A program made the translations under genes and the position numbers. From assembly GCA_036873755.1 (NCBI GenBank), contig JAVTVY010039232.1:107892-171891 (forward strand): a DNA stretch of 64,000 nt, in the 5' to 3' direction. This document shows positions 10,601 through 21,503 of the stretch, in pieces; within the stretch, counting starts at the first letter, position 1; every line of letters begins with the position of its first letter. The DNA comes from Hanleya hanleyi (taxonomy: Eukaryota > Mollusca > Polyplacophora > Lepidopleurida > Hanleyidae). The notes under the pieces are model-generated. The model was not told the DNA's origin. It ran no database searches and saw only the letters and a list, made by a program, of their open reading frames with translations.

Positions 10601-12686
10601 CTAATGACTATGTGTGCACTGTCAGGGTTGGGACTAATGGTTATGTGTGCACTGTTAGGGTTAGACCTAATGACTATGTGTGCACTGTTAGGGTTGGGCC
10701 TAATGACTATGTGTGCACTGTTAGGGTTGGGCCTAATGACTATGTGTGCACTGTTGGGGCTAGGCCTAATGACTATGTGTGCACTGTTAGGGTTGGGACT
10801 AATGGTTATGTGTGCACTGTTAGGGTTAGGCCTAATGACTATGTGTGCACTGTTAGGGTTGGGCCTAATGACTATGTGTGCACTGTGAGGGTTGGGCCTA
10901 ATGGTTATGTGTGCACTGTTAAGGTTGGGCCTACTGGCTATGTGTGCACTGTTAGGGTTAGGCCTAATGACTATGTGTGCACTGTTAGAGTTGGGCCTAA
11001 TGGCTATGTGTGCACTGTTAGGGTTAGGCCTAATGGTTATGTGTGCACTGTTAGGGTTGGGCCTAATGGCTATGTGTGCACTGTTAGGGTTTAGGCCTAA
11101 TGGCTATGTGTGCACTTTTAGCGTTAGGCCTAATGACTATGTGTGCACTGTTAGGGTTGGCCTAATGACTATGTGTGCAGTGTTAGGGTTAGGCCCAATG
11201 GCTATGTGTGCACTGTTATGGCTAGGCCTAATGGCTATGTGTGCACTGTTAAGGTTAGGCCTAATGACTATGTGTGCACTGTTAGGGTTAGGCCTAATGG
11301 CTATGTGTGCACTGTTAGGGTTAGGCCTATTGGCTATGTGTGGAGTGTTAGGCCTAATGGCTATGTGTGCACTGTTAGGGTTAGGCCTAATGGCTATGTG
11401 TGGACTGTTTCAACGACAAGAGACCGGGACATACGTTCAACCTCTGGAGTTGTGAGGTCGAGAAAGTCGAACACACTGACTCGGCCCTTGAAAATTGTCA
11501 AACAAATAACTTATCATCAATATATTATATTACCTTTTCCTTGGATAAATAGCTCGAAGAATCCCCACCAGGCGCCGTCATAGCCATAGAGATTGCACAT
11601 ACGATATATCTGATTGTAGAGAGATACTGCCACGTCTTTTGGGTTTCTGACAATGTAAACTATTTTGTGTTGCCCGTTTAAGATGCCCGGTGCCTTGGCC
11701 AGTATTTCCAAAGGATGGTGGGTAAGTAAAGCCCTCGGAGACGGCAGTCTGTTCAAGTAATCGCCATCCCGGACCTCAAATATGTAGTCTCCGAAGTTAA
11801 AGTCAAACGTATCTGCAGAATTGGTTAGAAGCCTCATGACGATTTCCCATACCCAGTGATTGCCTGAAAACAATCAATTTTAATAGAAGAGTATTAAAGT
11901 ACATCATAACCAATATGTTGTATACTACACCGCATGACTAACTTGATTTGATTTGGTTACACGGCGCTGGGTATTTCCCCGGAAAGTGAGTATCAATACA
12001 TGTATCTGATACCATTATGTAATTGCCAGACAGCTCAGTTTTAAACAGGTGCTGATGGTTTGGAATCATGCGGTAATCATTCCCTTCACAAAACGTCCAT
12101 TCTACACAATCACCTCGTGGTCTGATGAGACACGAACGCACGTCGTCTAAGATAAAACCGTCGCGCCATACAGGACAGGAGCTCTAACCAGCACGGCCAC
12201 ACATTCCCACAAATGACCGACTTTATAGAAGGTCAGCCTGTATGACTCGATAATGTGTATCTAGCTCACCAGGAATATATTTATAACATTACATCAATAC
12301 ATATATAGATATTGCACCGGAACAGTTGTTACCAACAGAATCCACGGTTATGTATCTGTATTGGAGGATTCGGATAGTAAGATAACTCATCATCAAGAGA
12401 AAAGATAATAGAAATACAGTTTCCCGCCTGCACTATCCTGTAGATCCTTTGTGTATAGGTTGCATACAACACGCGTTGAGTTAAGACAACATGGGTGTTT
12501 TATCTATATGCCATAGTTACCTGATTTCGGATAAGAGAATATAAAGACGTCATCATCCCTGATTTTAAGGTTACATAGCTTGTCAATCCTCTCAGCCAGA
12601 CCATGAACAGGGACGAATAATCTCCCTCCATGTTCCACCACTTTGAACGATGTCCCATCAGGGGCTTCTATGTGCTTGTACGCCAT
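7583..12686 (-). CDS. Cytosolic sulfotransferase (SULT family), five coding exons
   Basis: Transfers sulfonate from PAPS to a hydroxyl or amine acceptor in the cytosol; the acceptor cannot be told from sequence. Join on the minus strand: 12686-12521, 11863-11534, 9933-9830, 8484-8304, 7695-7583. All four introns are GT-AG, phases agree (1,1,0,1), and the product is 297 residues, the usual SULT length. The last two exons are 181 and 113 bases, sizes I know from vertebrate SULT genes. Motifs: 5'-phosphosulfate loop YPKSGNHW at residues 52-59 (Lys54), catalytic-type His104 in LLTHHP, 3'-phosphate motif RNPKDVAVS at 128-136, RKG at 259-261, and [12 protein letters not shown] at 265-276 covering the dimer region. 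The usual SGTTW is SGNHW here. An acceptor AG lies six bases upstream of the ATG after a (CT)n tract, so a 5' UTR exon probably lies beyond 12744. The gene looks intact. Confidence 0.9.
8304..8484 (-). CDS. Sulfotransferase exon 4
   Basis: 181 bases. The acceptor is gcattcag|aat and the donor is aaag|gtaggt. It encodes [11 protein letters not shown] through the start of the RKG motif. Confidence 0.9.
8519..8930. repeat. Short tandem duplications in sulfotransferase intron 3
   Basis: Three ~19-bp copies of a 'ttcaccccatgg'-type unit (8530-8585) are followed by two ~160-bp direct copies starting at 8590 and 8752 ('tatagggatagggagatcgcg'). The overlapping ORFs are by-products. Confidence 0.8.
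9241..9632. repeat. CTGT/CCGT tetranucleotide array
   Basis: About 390 bases of (TGTC)n interleaved with CCGTC and GACCGT variants, in intron 3. Open frames of 65-155 codons across it are repeat artefacts (RQTDG repeats). Confidence 0.95.
9830..9933 (-). CDS. Sulfotransferase exon 3
   Basis: 104 bases. The acceptor is attttcag|tt and the donor is cag|gtgggt. It encodes [12 protein letters not shown]...FIYFEDLKQ, matching the SULT 'GSWxxHVxxWW...LYxxYEDM' segment. Without this exon the flanking exons join out of frame, which supports it. Confidence 0.9.
10110..11409. repeat. 33-bp minisatellite, ~39 units, in sulfotransferase intron 2
   Basis: The unit is 33 bp: 'gcactgttagggttaggcc' followed by 'taatgrytatgtgt'. 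Variation is mostly R/Y changes after 'taatg'. Since 33 is divisible by three, two frames stay open for 297 and 362 codons. These are not genes, and they break where units lose or gain one base (near 11090 and 11160). Confidence 0.95.
11534..11863 (-). CDS. Sulfotransferase exon 2
   Basis: 330 bases. The acceptor is tgttttcag|gc and the donor is aaaag|gtaata. It carries the rest of the phosphosulfate loop (NHW), the catalytic His region [10 protein letters not shown] and the 3'-phosphate binding [12 protein letters not shown]. The usual separate vertebrate exons are fused here. Confidence 0.92.
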
Positions 12687-12692
12687 CAGCAC
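12521..12692 (-). CDS. Sulfotransferase exon 1 (first coding)
   Basis: Coding starts at 12686 ([11 protein letters not shown]) and ends in the phosphosulfate loop. The donor is cag|gtaact and the phase is 1. The six untranslated bases and the upstream AG directly follow the (CT)n tract. Confidence 0.85.

Positions 12693-12693
<1 letters not shown>

Positions 12694-12744
<51 letters not shown>
12694..12744. repeat. (GA)n microsatellite acting as intron polypyrimidine tract
   Basis: On the minus strand this is (CT)n running directly into the AG before the first coding exon of the sulfotransferase. Confidence 0.9.
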
Positions 12745-12747
<3 letters not shown>

Positions 12748-13430
12748 AAAAACACCTCGACTACTGGTAGCCGAGATTTTGCATAGCATTGACGTTTGTT
12801 TTATTACCCTATTTGTTATATACGAAAGGTAATACGTCTTTCTAGGCTATTGTCCTGTTCATATAAGACTAATCGTAGTACGTGTATGATATTTAACTAA
12901 AGCGGCGCCTCAACAGGGTGATACATGGCACAATTGTTCCACATTATATACAGGGTTTAGTATGTGAGATAGCATAACCAATTATTCGATCTTATTCATG
13001 AATGCATAGGATTCTTGGTATGTGCTTTAGAATAGGTTGACCAGAAGACTATACTGGGAAGTCATGTGGCTCTGTCAGTATGTCGGCACCTCTTCCCACT
13101 TCCCTTATATGCGTTGTAATTTTTACCTGTATATGACGAGATTCTGCTGGTGGACGTTTCGTCCCCGAGGACCTTTTGGTCTTTGACATATGTTGGCATT
13201 GTGGGAAGTTGATGCTGGGTCGACAACAGGCCTTATAGACTAGTTTTTTTGTGTTAAATGTAGTCATTTTCATCTGACGACGATACAGCTCACCAATCCC
13301 CAGTGTACGAGTTATCACAGCGACACAGCTCACCAATTGCCAATATACGAGTTGTCAGAGTATTTCCATCATAGCTCTCTAGATTTGTAACTAATACCGC
13401 TTATGCTGGTGCTAGGATCCGTGTGGTCAT
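12745..13430. other. No gene seen; retroelement UTR-like repeats
   Basis: 13110-13180 and 13390-13430 resemble the dispersed UTR-like repeat near 485-540 and 735-780. Any promoter or 5' UTR exon of the sulfotransferase may lie here but cannot be identified. Confidence 0.4.
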
Positions 13431-14345
13431 TGTCATGGTATTACAGTATAAAGTTAGACACTGAGGATAGTTCTAGAACAGTAGAGCGGAGGTGGACTTG
13501 TTAACCTTCTGTTCTGTGGTTGTGATCTAGAATTTTCTCGTAATCGTGACCGATTTATCGTAAGTGAATTATGTGAGTTATCCGTCTAGTATTTTCTCGA
13601 AGATTCTGTGATTGCAAATGGCTGCTCTACGTACAGCCCCGTATGACCTGATAGACTGGTGCATAGCGCCATCTGTACATGCATCTATGACCTGAGCGGT
13701 TAGTGCGGAGCGCCATCTATACATATAGATTTTCATTGTATTCAATATTAGACATTCTTGAAGTTTCTGGAATGAGAAAGCACTATAGCTTGTTTATCTG
13801 GGTTAATTATGGCGAGCTTTCTCGTAACTGTTATAATTGTATAAGGGTTAAATCTTACGTCATTGCTATACCGATGGAAGTTTCTTGATCTGATAGAATA
13901 ATCTCGAATTCCCGATAAAAGTATAAATTGCTCGAAATTTAGTGATCAGGGAGGAGATTCGAACGGCCTCTATTGGGTGCATAACTGGACATTACCTTTG
14001 ACTGAGATAACTGACTGCTGGATTATATATTCCTGTTGGATTACTCTTGTGTGTTTGGCTGCGGTTTTATCTACGTAATTGTACTGACGGAAACTGGACA
14101 ACAGCTGAGCGGTATTGGACTAGATTTCTGCACGACGGCAAGAACTGTATAGAGATTTGTACGTTAATACAGGCTCGAGAGATACACCGGTATAACATTG
14201 AACAGTAAGATTTTATTTGACGTTTGTTTGCTGTATTGACCTAACTTAATTTGTATATGATTTTAGTATTGTAAATAAATATTTGTTTAATAATCGACTT
14301 CACAAATCTTCCTGCTGCGTTTTTAATTATCGTTTAGACGTAACA
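13431..14345 (+). mobile_element. Solo LTR
   Basis: 915 bases starting TGT and ending ACA, flanked by 'tcat' on both sides (13427-13430, 14346-14349). An AATAAA sits at about 14273, 70 bases before the end. The flanks line up with each other across the insert when compared with the related repeat at 740-800, which supports the boundaries. The orientation follows the AATAAA. The superfamily is unknown. Confidence 0.7.
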
Positions 14346-14439
14346 TCATATCATCCAAGTTGCCACATGAACAGGTACAATAAAAGCGTACCTGATAGAA
14401 AACACATATCACGAATCGTTAGAGATTGCACATAAAAGT

Positions 14440-15000
14440 TCAATGGAAAAATCATGATAATGGTTATGGAGGTTTTGACGCTAAGTCAGATAATTGAGAT
14501 TTTTCATTTAAATAGCAATTTGTTTCGCACCAAAATAAAATTATCATGTCGGCAATCCTACATTTATGCTTGGCAACATAGAATAGAAGAATCTTTAAAT
14601 ATTTCTCCAAGCGAATGGCAAATCTTTATTTCACAAAAAACTTCTTTTTTTGAAATGCAAAAAATGTGCCTTTATAATTACGCCAGCTACACCACAACCT
14701 TTTCAGCACATTGCCTATCCTTCAAGACCATTGTAGTAAAATTTCATAGAAATCAAACAAGTCGTTCAGACGAAATCGTCACAGAAAGGTTTACCTATGC
14801 TCTGACTACAACGCCATCTAGTGGTGAGCATCAGCTATCGAAACACAACCAGTCAAATTTCCCAGGCCTAAGGACATAGCACACAAAGTCTGACCCGGAA
14901 ATATTTAACGGTTTCAGAGATATTCACGTTTAAAGTCGCGGCGGCGGCGCCGGCGGATCCGGCGGAGCCGTTTCTCATGAAAACATAAGAGCATCCACTT
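14440..15000 (+). repeat. Dispersed repeat, second copy near 61990-62296
   Basis: About 300 bases ('catgataatggttatggaggttttgacg...' to 'cctatccttcaagaccattg') recur at 61995-62293. After the shared part this copy continues into a GC-rich stretch and ends with a small hairpin ('gagcatccactttgtggaaatgctc' type, 14990-15014). The 141-codon ORF at 14454 lies inside the repeat and has no recognisable domain. Confidence 0.6.
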
Positions 15001-15660
15001 TGTGGAAATGCTCTAATTAGGATATCCCCGTCCATTGAAGATCAACACATTTTCATGTGTACATGAGTCCTTATTAAATATTCATAATTGTCATGGTGTC
15101 TGCATTACTACTAATGTACCAGTAACGACATGAAGCTTATAACCCTCATACTTCTAACGAGAAGGATACGGGGTGGTGTTGCTTCGCATAGGCGACCTAA
15201 TAAATCATTCTACTAAGTTACAATAATGATGATAGTGCCATATAGCGAATGCATTCTCGTACCCTTCTATTCTAATATAACTAATGACATACATCAAACT
15301 TGATATGAGTATAACTTCTTCAGCTTCCTGTAGTCGTGAGAATACGCTGTACTTGCATTTAGCCTGTGACCTCCACTGGATTAATATCTTACACTAGCCT
15401 GATCTATTCGAGGCCAATAATGTCCAAGACAAGTCCGAATGCTATCACATCCCTTGTCACACTAAAACCAGCTTATCAAATGTACACAGCGGATTACTGA
15501 CCTATATAAGGTAACTGTATATATATGTCAATGATATTCTAACACACTGACACAAATGCTACATAGGCGTATGAAGCGGGTGGAGGGGTGAGGCGGGCCG
15601 GGGGCGCTTGTCCCCTAGGTTTAAACCCGGGGGGAGAGGGGGTGGTTAAGGGTCTTTCAG
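15001..15660. other. No gene seen
   Basis: Unassigned, with a G-rich stretch near 15580-15650. Confidence 0.4.
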
Positions 15661-15668
15661 CTGTAATG

Positions 15669-16670
15669 TAGTGAAACGCTCGAACGATATAAACGTTCCA
15701 GTAGTAATGCGATGTACAAGTTTCGTAACCTGAAGTAAATGGGCAAACATATTGAACAGTCTCGTGCACTCATCCTGGCCAACGAGGGAGATTCGATACA
15801 ACCCGTCACGATCGAGGAGGTGGAAAAGGAAGACATGCTCTCTAAAAAAAAGTTGAGTGAAATTTCACTCAAGTAAGAGTGGAAATGCATCCCTCTCAAA
15901 ACTTGAGTGAGATTTTACTCAACTTGAGTTACTTTTCACTCAACTTGAGTTAAATGCACTCAACTTGAGTGACATTCACTCAACTTGAGTGACATTCACT
16001 CAAGCATAAGAGTGGAAATTCATCCCACTCAGGTTGAGTGAACTTGAGTGGTTTTAACTCAAGTTGAGTGAAAAGTAACTCAAGTTGAGTGAAAAGTAAC
16101 TCAAGTTTGAGTGAACAGGTACAGTTCACTCAAACTTGAGTGGAACAGTTCACTCAAGTCTTTTTAGAGAGTGCAGAGACAACCAAAGCCGAGTAATACA
16201 ATAAAACAATAAGGATACATTTCAGTAAAGGTATATTGGCGATACAGGATTTAAAATCCTGAAATCAAGATCCCTACTTCAAAAGTTATACGTTACCTTT
16301 ACCTTTAAGCGAATGGACTAAAATATGTACACACACATATATACAAATTCCAATCTAAGACGCGAGAAATATGTCCCGGGCTCAGTCTCGTGTAGACTGG
16401 CTATCCCCGTGATCAGGTACGTCGTCTTCTGGTCCCCCGGTCTTCGGTAGTATGCCGAAAAGTATGGAACCTCTGGTCGTCGCCGTGTCTTGGTACACGG
16501 CCTCCCGATGAATGCCCAGGCGCTGTTATTCGTCTATGATGTCTGGTCGTAGTATTGCCTGGTCGCGGCAATATCTCCGTCTCACGACCTCACGCTGTCC
16601 TCATACGCCATATATATACTACTGTAAGCCTACAGCAGTGAGATGTCAAGGTGTAGGAATTCGTCCGGAG
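15669..16670 (-). mobile_element. Decayed LTR of the Ty3/Gypsy family found at 47.6-56.3 kb
   Basis: Begins TGAAACG like the LTR-type repeat at 50043. It follows that repeat through 'ctcgtgcactcatcctggccaacgaggg', 'gacaaccaaag' and 'taatacaat', with many substitutions. It is interrupted by a MITE (15838-16171). The right boundary is unclear. Confidence 0.55.
15838..16171. mobile_element. MITE filled with CACTCAAGTTGAGTG-type palindromes
   Basis: 334 bases with perfect 11-bp terminal inverted repeats (CTCTCTAAAAA / TTTTTAGAGAG) and 'tg' on both flanks. The inside is about a dozen ACTCAACTTGAGTG palindromes at ~20-25-bp spacing. The insertion splits the decayed LTR exactly, since its flanks rejoin to match the paralogous LTR at 47.8 kb. 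It has no coding capacity. Confidence 0.8.
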
Positions 16671-16678
16671 TTCCTACA

Positions 16679-18458
16679 CAAGCCGTTTTACATTTTATTC
16701 GGCATTTGCTGATATCATTAAATATTTGCTGATATCTTCAAATGATTTGATGATATCATCAAATGATTTGCTGATATCACCAAATCAGTCGATTTGCTGA
16801 TATCACCAAATGATTTGATGATATCACCAAATGGTTTGATGATATCAGCAAATCATTTGATGATATCAGCAAATCATTTGATGATATCATCAAATCGAGT
16901 GATTTGCTGATATCAGCAAATCATTTGATGCTATCATCAAATATGGCGGAACGTGAAAATAAGCCTAAATGTTAATGCCTGCTCCCTTCTCATCCTGTTG
17001 TCTGATAATTTATACCTTGTGGTAAAGCTATATCTACCGACATATCACATGCAATATATATTACGGTGCTTAAAGAACCAGCCAATAACAATGAAACCTA
17101 TCAAACCTCTGGCATATACCTTACGCCAATCTTTATTAATAAACGACAAATAGAATCATGAGTATAAGGGCATTCAAATAAATATACAGCAGGGAAGATA
17201 AACTTTTCCATCGCGGGTTATTGACTTGTAGACACAAATTCATCAGATCTGCATTTGAGTATAATCGGGGTGAGGCGAAAGGGGATAATGATTTCGGGAA
17301 AGCCGGTCAGCATGGAGCATGGTATATTACGGCAGAGTCGATTGTCGTGCTTCTTCACTGGTTAGCTTTTAGGGCAGGAGATAAGGCATAGCCGCACATA
17401 CAACAATAAATTATTCTCTATGACCCTTTACTGACCCGTAACAGGAGATCAGGCTGTTGCGATAAAGACAGAACTAACCAAGCCTCAATGAAGTCATATG
17501 GCTTCTTTTATTATATGATGCGGGTACTCTAATCAAACAGTACTAAAGCCGATACAGATTGAAACAGTGTGACATTATTTATCTAAGCATGCCCCCTGTA
17601 AATTCAGTATGATCTCAAGCGCTATTTGTTGAACATTCCGATCACTTTTCAATTCTGTGTCATATCTATGTTGACCTCACAGAAACTCGTGTGCGAGGTA
17701 GGTCCACCACAGTAGTTAATGGTCCAATGGTCAGGACCTACAGGTCAGCCGCCGCTAATGGGGGCAGAAATAGTGAAGCGAGCCTGTGAAACGGAACTGA
17801 AACAGTGTGACATTATTTATCTAAGCATGTCCCCTGTAAATTCAGTATGACCTCAAGCGCTATTTGTTGAACATTCCGATCACTTTTCAATTCTGTGTTA
17901 TATCTATGTTGACCTCACAGAAACTCGTGTGCGAGGTAGGTCCACCACAGTAGTTAATTGTCCAATGGTCAGGACCTACAGGTCAGCCGCCGCTAATGGG
18001 GACAGAAATAGTGAAGCGAGCCTGTGAAACGGAACGTGCGCTGTGACGAAGTTTATTGTCATTCTGAACAGGGAGCCTTCCATGTGATGGTTCATACTTT
18101 GACCTTCCATCATATTTAATGATACCATCAAATATAAAGTATTTGCTGATATCATCAAATCATTTGCTTATCATCAAATCATTTGATGATATCAGCAAAT
18201 CATTTGCTGATACCAACAAATAAAGCGTTTTTGATGATATCATCAAATGATTTTCTGATATCAGCAAATCATTTGATGATATCAGCAAATCAGTTGCAGA
18301 TATCATCAAATGATTTGGTGATATCAGCAAATATTTGCTGATATCAACAAATATTTGCTGATATCAGCAAATATTTGATGATATCATTAAATCATTTCAT
18401 GATATCAGCAAATATTTGATGACATCACCAAATACTGAATAAAAAGTAAAACGGCTTG
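16679..18458. mobile_element. Non-autonomous DNA element with palindromic sub-terminal arrays (copy 1, complete)
   Basis: The terminal inverted repeats read CAAGCCGTTTTAC.TTTTATTC at 16679 and the reverse at 18458. Inside each end is an array of ~24-bp palindromes of the type TTTGMTGATATCAKCAAA (16700-16945 and 18105-18440). The centre (16946-18100) has no recognisable protein, and includes a 235-bp direct duplication at about 17566-17800 and 17801-18036. TA lies near both ends, which would suit a TA target, but exact ends are uncertain. Copies 2 and 3 lack the left TIR. Confidence 0.7.
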
Positions 18459-18489
18459 CCATACTCCCGCTCGTTATTGACTGCGAACG

Positions 18490-20870
18490 AATCTCTAGGA
18501 TTTTATTTGATCTGATTTTTATTCACCACATATTAATGCTCACAAACTGTAAGAGGCGGGAATAAAGCCCCATAGGGCTTGTTCTATCCCTAATACATGT
18601 AATATGCGAAAATTTGTAGTCTTGATATACAACATAGTTTAAGAATTATTATATCAGGCGCATATATGTGTATGGAGACAGGTCAGTCTTCAAGCAGATA
18701 TGATTTAAGGCTTGATTTGAATAGTGAAGTAGATGATGTGGATTTAATTGAGGGTAATTTATTCCACTCACGGGTCCAGCTATTTTATTGGTGTAGAAGG
18801 ACAGGTTTGTCCAATAAAACGGCCTAGCTATATTAAATTGATGTTCTCTTGTTTGATAGTGATGTACTGTTGATTGTTTTGTAAAATAGTGTCTAAAGGC
18901 TTAGGCAGTTGAGTTGAGCAGTAGAAAAAATTGTGGGCTATCAACAGTAAAAGGTGAGTATTTAGTTTATTCAGCTGTAAAATCTGGGTTTTCCGGAATA
19001 GGGGTTCAGTGTGGTCTACTTTATTTAAAAATGTTATAAGTCGTATTGCACGTTTTTGGAGTAAGGTCAAAGGTTTAAGATGACTAGTGTATGTGTTTCC
19101 CCAAAGAGTACTACAATACGATAGATATATAATGTATAGTATATTTTTGTTAACGGATTTCTTAATATGATTGAGTAGTCCTATATTCCTGGAAACTTTC
19201 TTACAAATATAATGGATATGGGAGACCCATGTTAAGTTATTATTAATATAAATACCGAGAAATTTAAAGTTTTGAACTACCTCTATTTCGTTTCCGGAGA
19301 TTTGTAAATTTCCTAATTCAGTATCTGGTCTTCTCGAATGTGCTATAGATACGGCTTTATAATCATAAATTTAGTTTTGTCGATATTAAGGGATAATCGA
19401 TTGGAGCACAACCACTGGTACAATTTACATAACTCTTGGGACATTATGCCTGCAGCATCTTGAAGATTTTCAGAAGAACATGTTACGCTTGTGTCATCTG
19501 CAAATAAGACAAATTTTAGCCCGTCCATCGCGTTGGTTATATCATTAATATAAACTAAGAAAAGAATTGGTCCTAAAATTGACCCCTGGGGCACATCGTA
19601 AAAGTTAGGAGCGAGTTTTGATAAACAACCATTATACTTTACGGTCTGCATTCTGTTAACCATTGATTAGATACGCCACGAAATCCATAATGTTCCAGTT
19701 TAGCTAATAAAATCTCGTGATTGACTGTGTCAAACGCTTTTGACAGATCCAAAATGTAGCTATACTATACTGCTTGGATTTCTTAGCGGTAACAAATAAA
19801 TCGTACAGTGTACATGCTGCTAGCGTCGTTGAATGATTTGCCCTAAAGCCGTATTGAGCATCGGAGATTATATTCGAGTTCAATAGTCTGTAATAGCTGT
19901 TGCTGTAACCTTCTCTAAAATTTTGCTAAAACAGGGTAGCACAGATATTGGTCTGTAGTTCGAGAAAATATGCGGGTCTCCTGCCTTGAAAATTGGCGTT
20001 ACTTTTGCAATCTTCAGGGGGTCTGGTACAACACCAGATGACAAAGATAAATTTATGATATATGATAAAGGGGTGGAGATATAATTACAAACACGCTTAA
20101 CCATGGAAGACCGTATATCGTCTATGCCAGATGCAGCCGATTTCAGTTGTAATATGATTTGCTTTACCTCCACAGGAGAAATAGTTGGAAACTGGAAGTG
20201 GTGAAGAATTCTATCATGTAAATAGTCACTAAAATGTGTTGTGGAATTGGGGATTCGAGAATCCAAATTAGATGATACAAAGCCAAAGTATTTATTAAAT
20301 TTTTCTGCTATATGTTTCTTATCAGAGATATCATGTCCATTATCAATGAAAGATGTTGGTAACTGAGATTTGTTGTTCCTATTTAGCATTTGGTTCAAGA
20401 TTTTCCATGTCCCTTTAATATCTTGCTTAATAGCAGTAATTTTTTCTTCAAATTAACTCTTTTTAGCCAATCTAATTGTATGGTTTAATTTATTTCTAAA
20501 GCTTCTATACTGCATACGGGTTTCGTTATTCGCTTTAATTAAATAATTTTGATAAAGATAGTTTTTTCGATGTATTAAATTAAGTATCCTATGTGTGATC
20601 CACGGCTTAATGATTTTTGTTTTAGAAAATGTATGTGATACTAATGGGAAATATTCGTCATATACGGCACAGAATTTAGACGAAAAGCAATCGAATGCCA
20701 AATTCGTATCATTAATATTGGTAATATCTACCCAACTAGTATCAGCAATTCTTTGAGCGAACAAATTTTCCTGCTCCTGGTTGTATATTCGATATGTAAC
20801 TTCTCGGTCAGCCGAAGTATTATTTGTTTTTGTCCCCCGCTGCAACGCGGCCGTGGACTTTAAAATGGTT
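18490..20870 (-). pseudogene. Non-LTR retrotransposon RT region, copy 1
   Basis: In minus-strand order: EN-RT linker (20453-~20870; 'WITHRILNLIHRKNYLY'), RT N-terminal part (19880-20398; 'YRPISVLPCFSKILEK'), RT core (19343-19663; '[12 protein letters not shown]' and catalytic FADD), and the C-terminal segment (18828-19070; 'MTLLQKRAIRLITFLNKV'). Frames change between 19663 and 19880 and again after 19343. The 3' end is near 18490 with a (TCAAA)n-like tail. CR1/Jockey superfamily is the likely placement. The endonuclease domain is not attached to this copy. Confidence 0.85.
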
Positions 20871-20879
20871 CTTGCTTCT

Positions 20880-21500
20880 TTGTGTCCGTAGATGTCCATG
20901 GATGTCTGTTTGAATGTTCCGCAAGCGATAACTTCCAAACGCTTTGTTGGATTCTCCCGAAATTCGGCATACGCATTCCTTGCAACAAGACGCCGGTTGC
21001 TACTGCATTTCAGCAACATCTGCCTGAAGGTGGCGCCATTCTTTGGGTCCGTTCCAGTTCATGGATGTCAGGATAACTTCCAAATGCTTTGTCACATTCC
21101 TCTGAAATTTGCCATATACATTCCTTGTAACCATGCAGACGTGGGGCTGCATGGTATTGCGTTTCAGCAAGATCCACCTGAAGGTGGCGCCACTGGGTCT
21201 TGTTCCAATCTTCTGTGCATGTCCGTGGTTGTCCAATCAAATTCTTCACAAGTGATAACTTCCAAATGCTTTGTCGAATTTCTTTGATATTCGGCATATA
21301 CACTCCTTGTGACAAGATGTTGATTGGTATTGCGTTTCAGAAAGATCTGCCTGTAGGTGACGCCACTAGGGTTCTTTCCGTTCTTTTGTGCTGCAAGCGA
21401 TAACTTTGAAACGCTTTGAAAGTCTCTTGGAATTGAGTTTTACCCACTTGTGCATACAGGTGGTGCCCCCTGATGGCAACTTCTAAGTTTGGTTTCCGGG
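20880..21500. repeat. ~150-180-bp satellite, copy in unit 1
   Basis: Four imperfect units beginning 'gataacttccaaaygctttg' at about 20926, 21070, 21253 and 21398. The same array occurs at 26630-27260 and is extended at 31130-32700. ORFs crossing it on both strands are by-products. Confidence 0.8.
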
Positions 21501-21503
21501 CAA

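Noticed and set aside
9995..11583. Long open frames of 297, 362, 187 and 136 codons
   Set aside because: They are translations of the 33-bp minisatellite in different frames; they lack independent support and sit in a sulfotransferase intron.
13120..13200. Possible hammerhead ribozyme ('ggacgaaacgtcc' on the minus strand)
   Set aside because: A GTCC-TCGG-GGAC hairpin followed by GAAAC is present, but the CTGATGA core is absent in this copy and in the relative near 500.
16700..18440. Possible CRISPR-like array of short palindromes
   Set aside because: The spacing is a few bases with no unique spacers, the DNA is eukaryotic, and the arrays belong to the ends of a DNA element.
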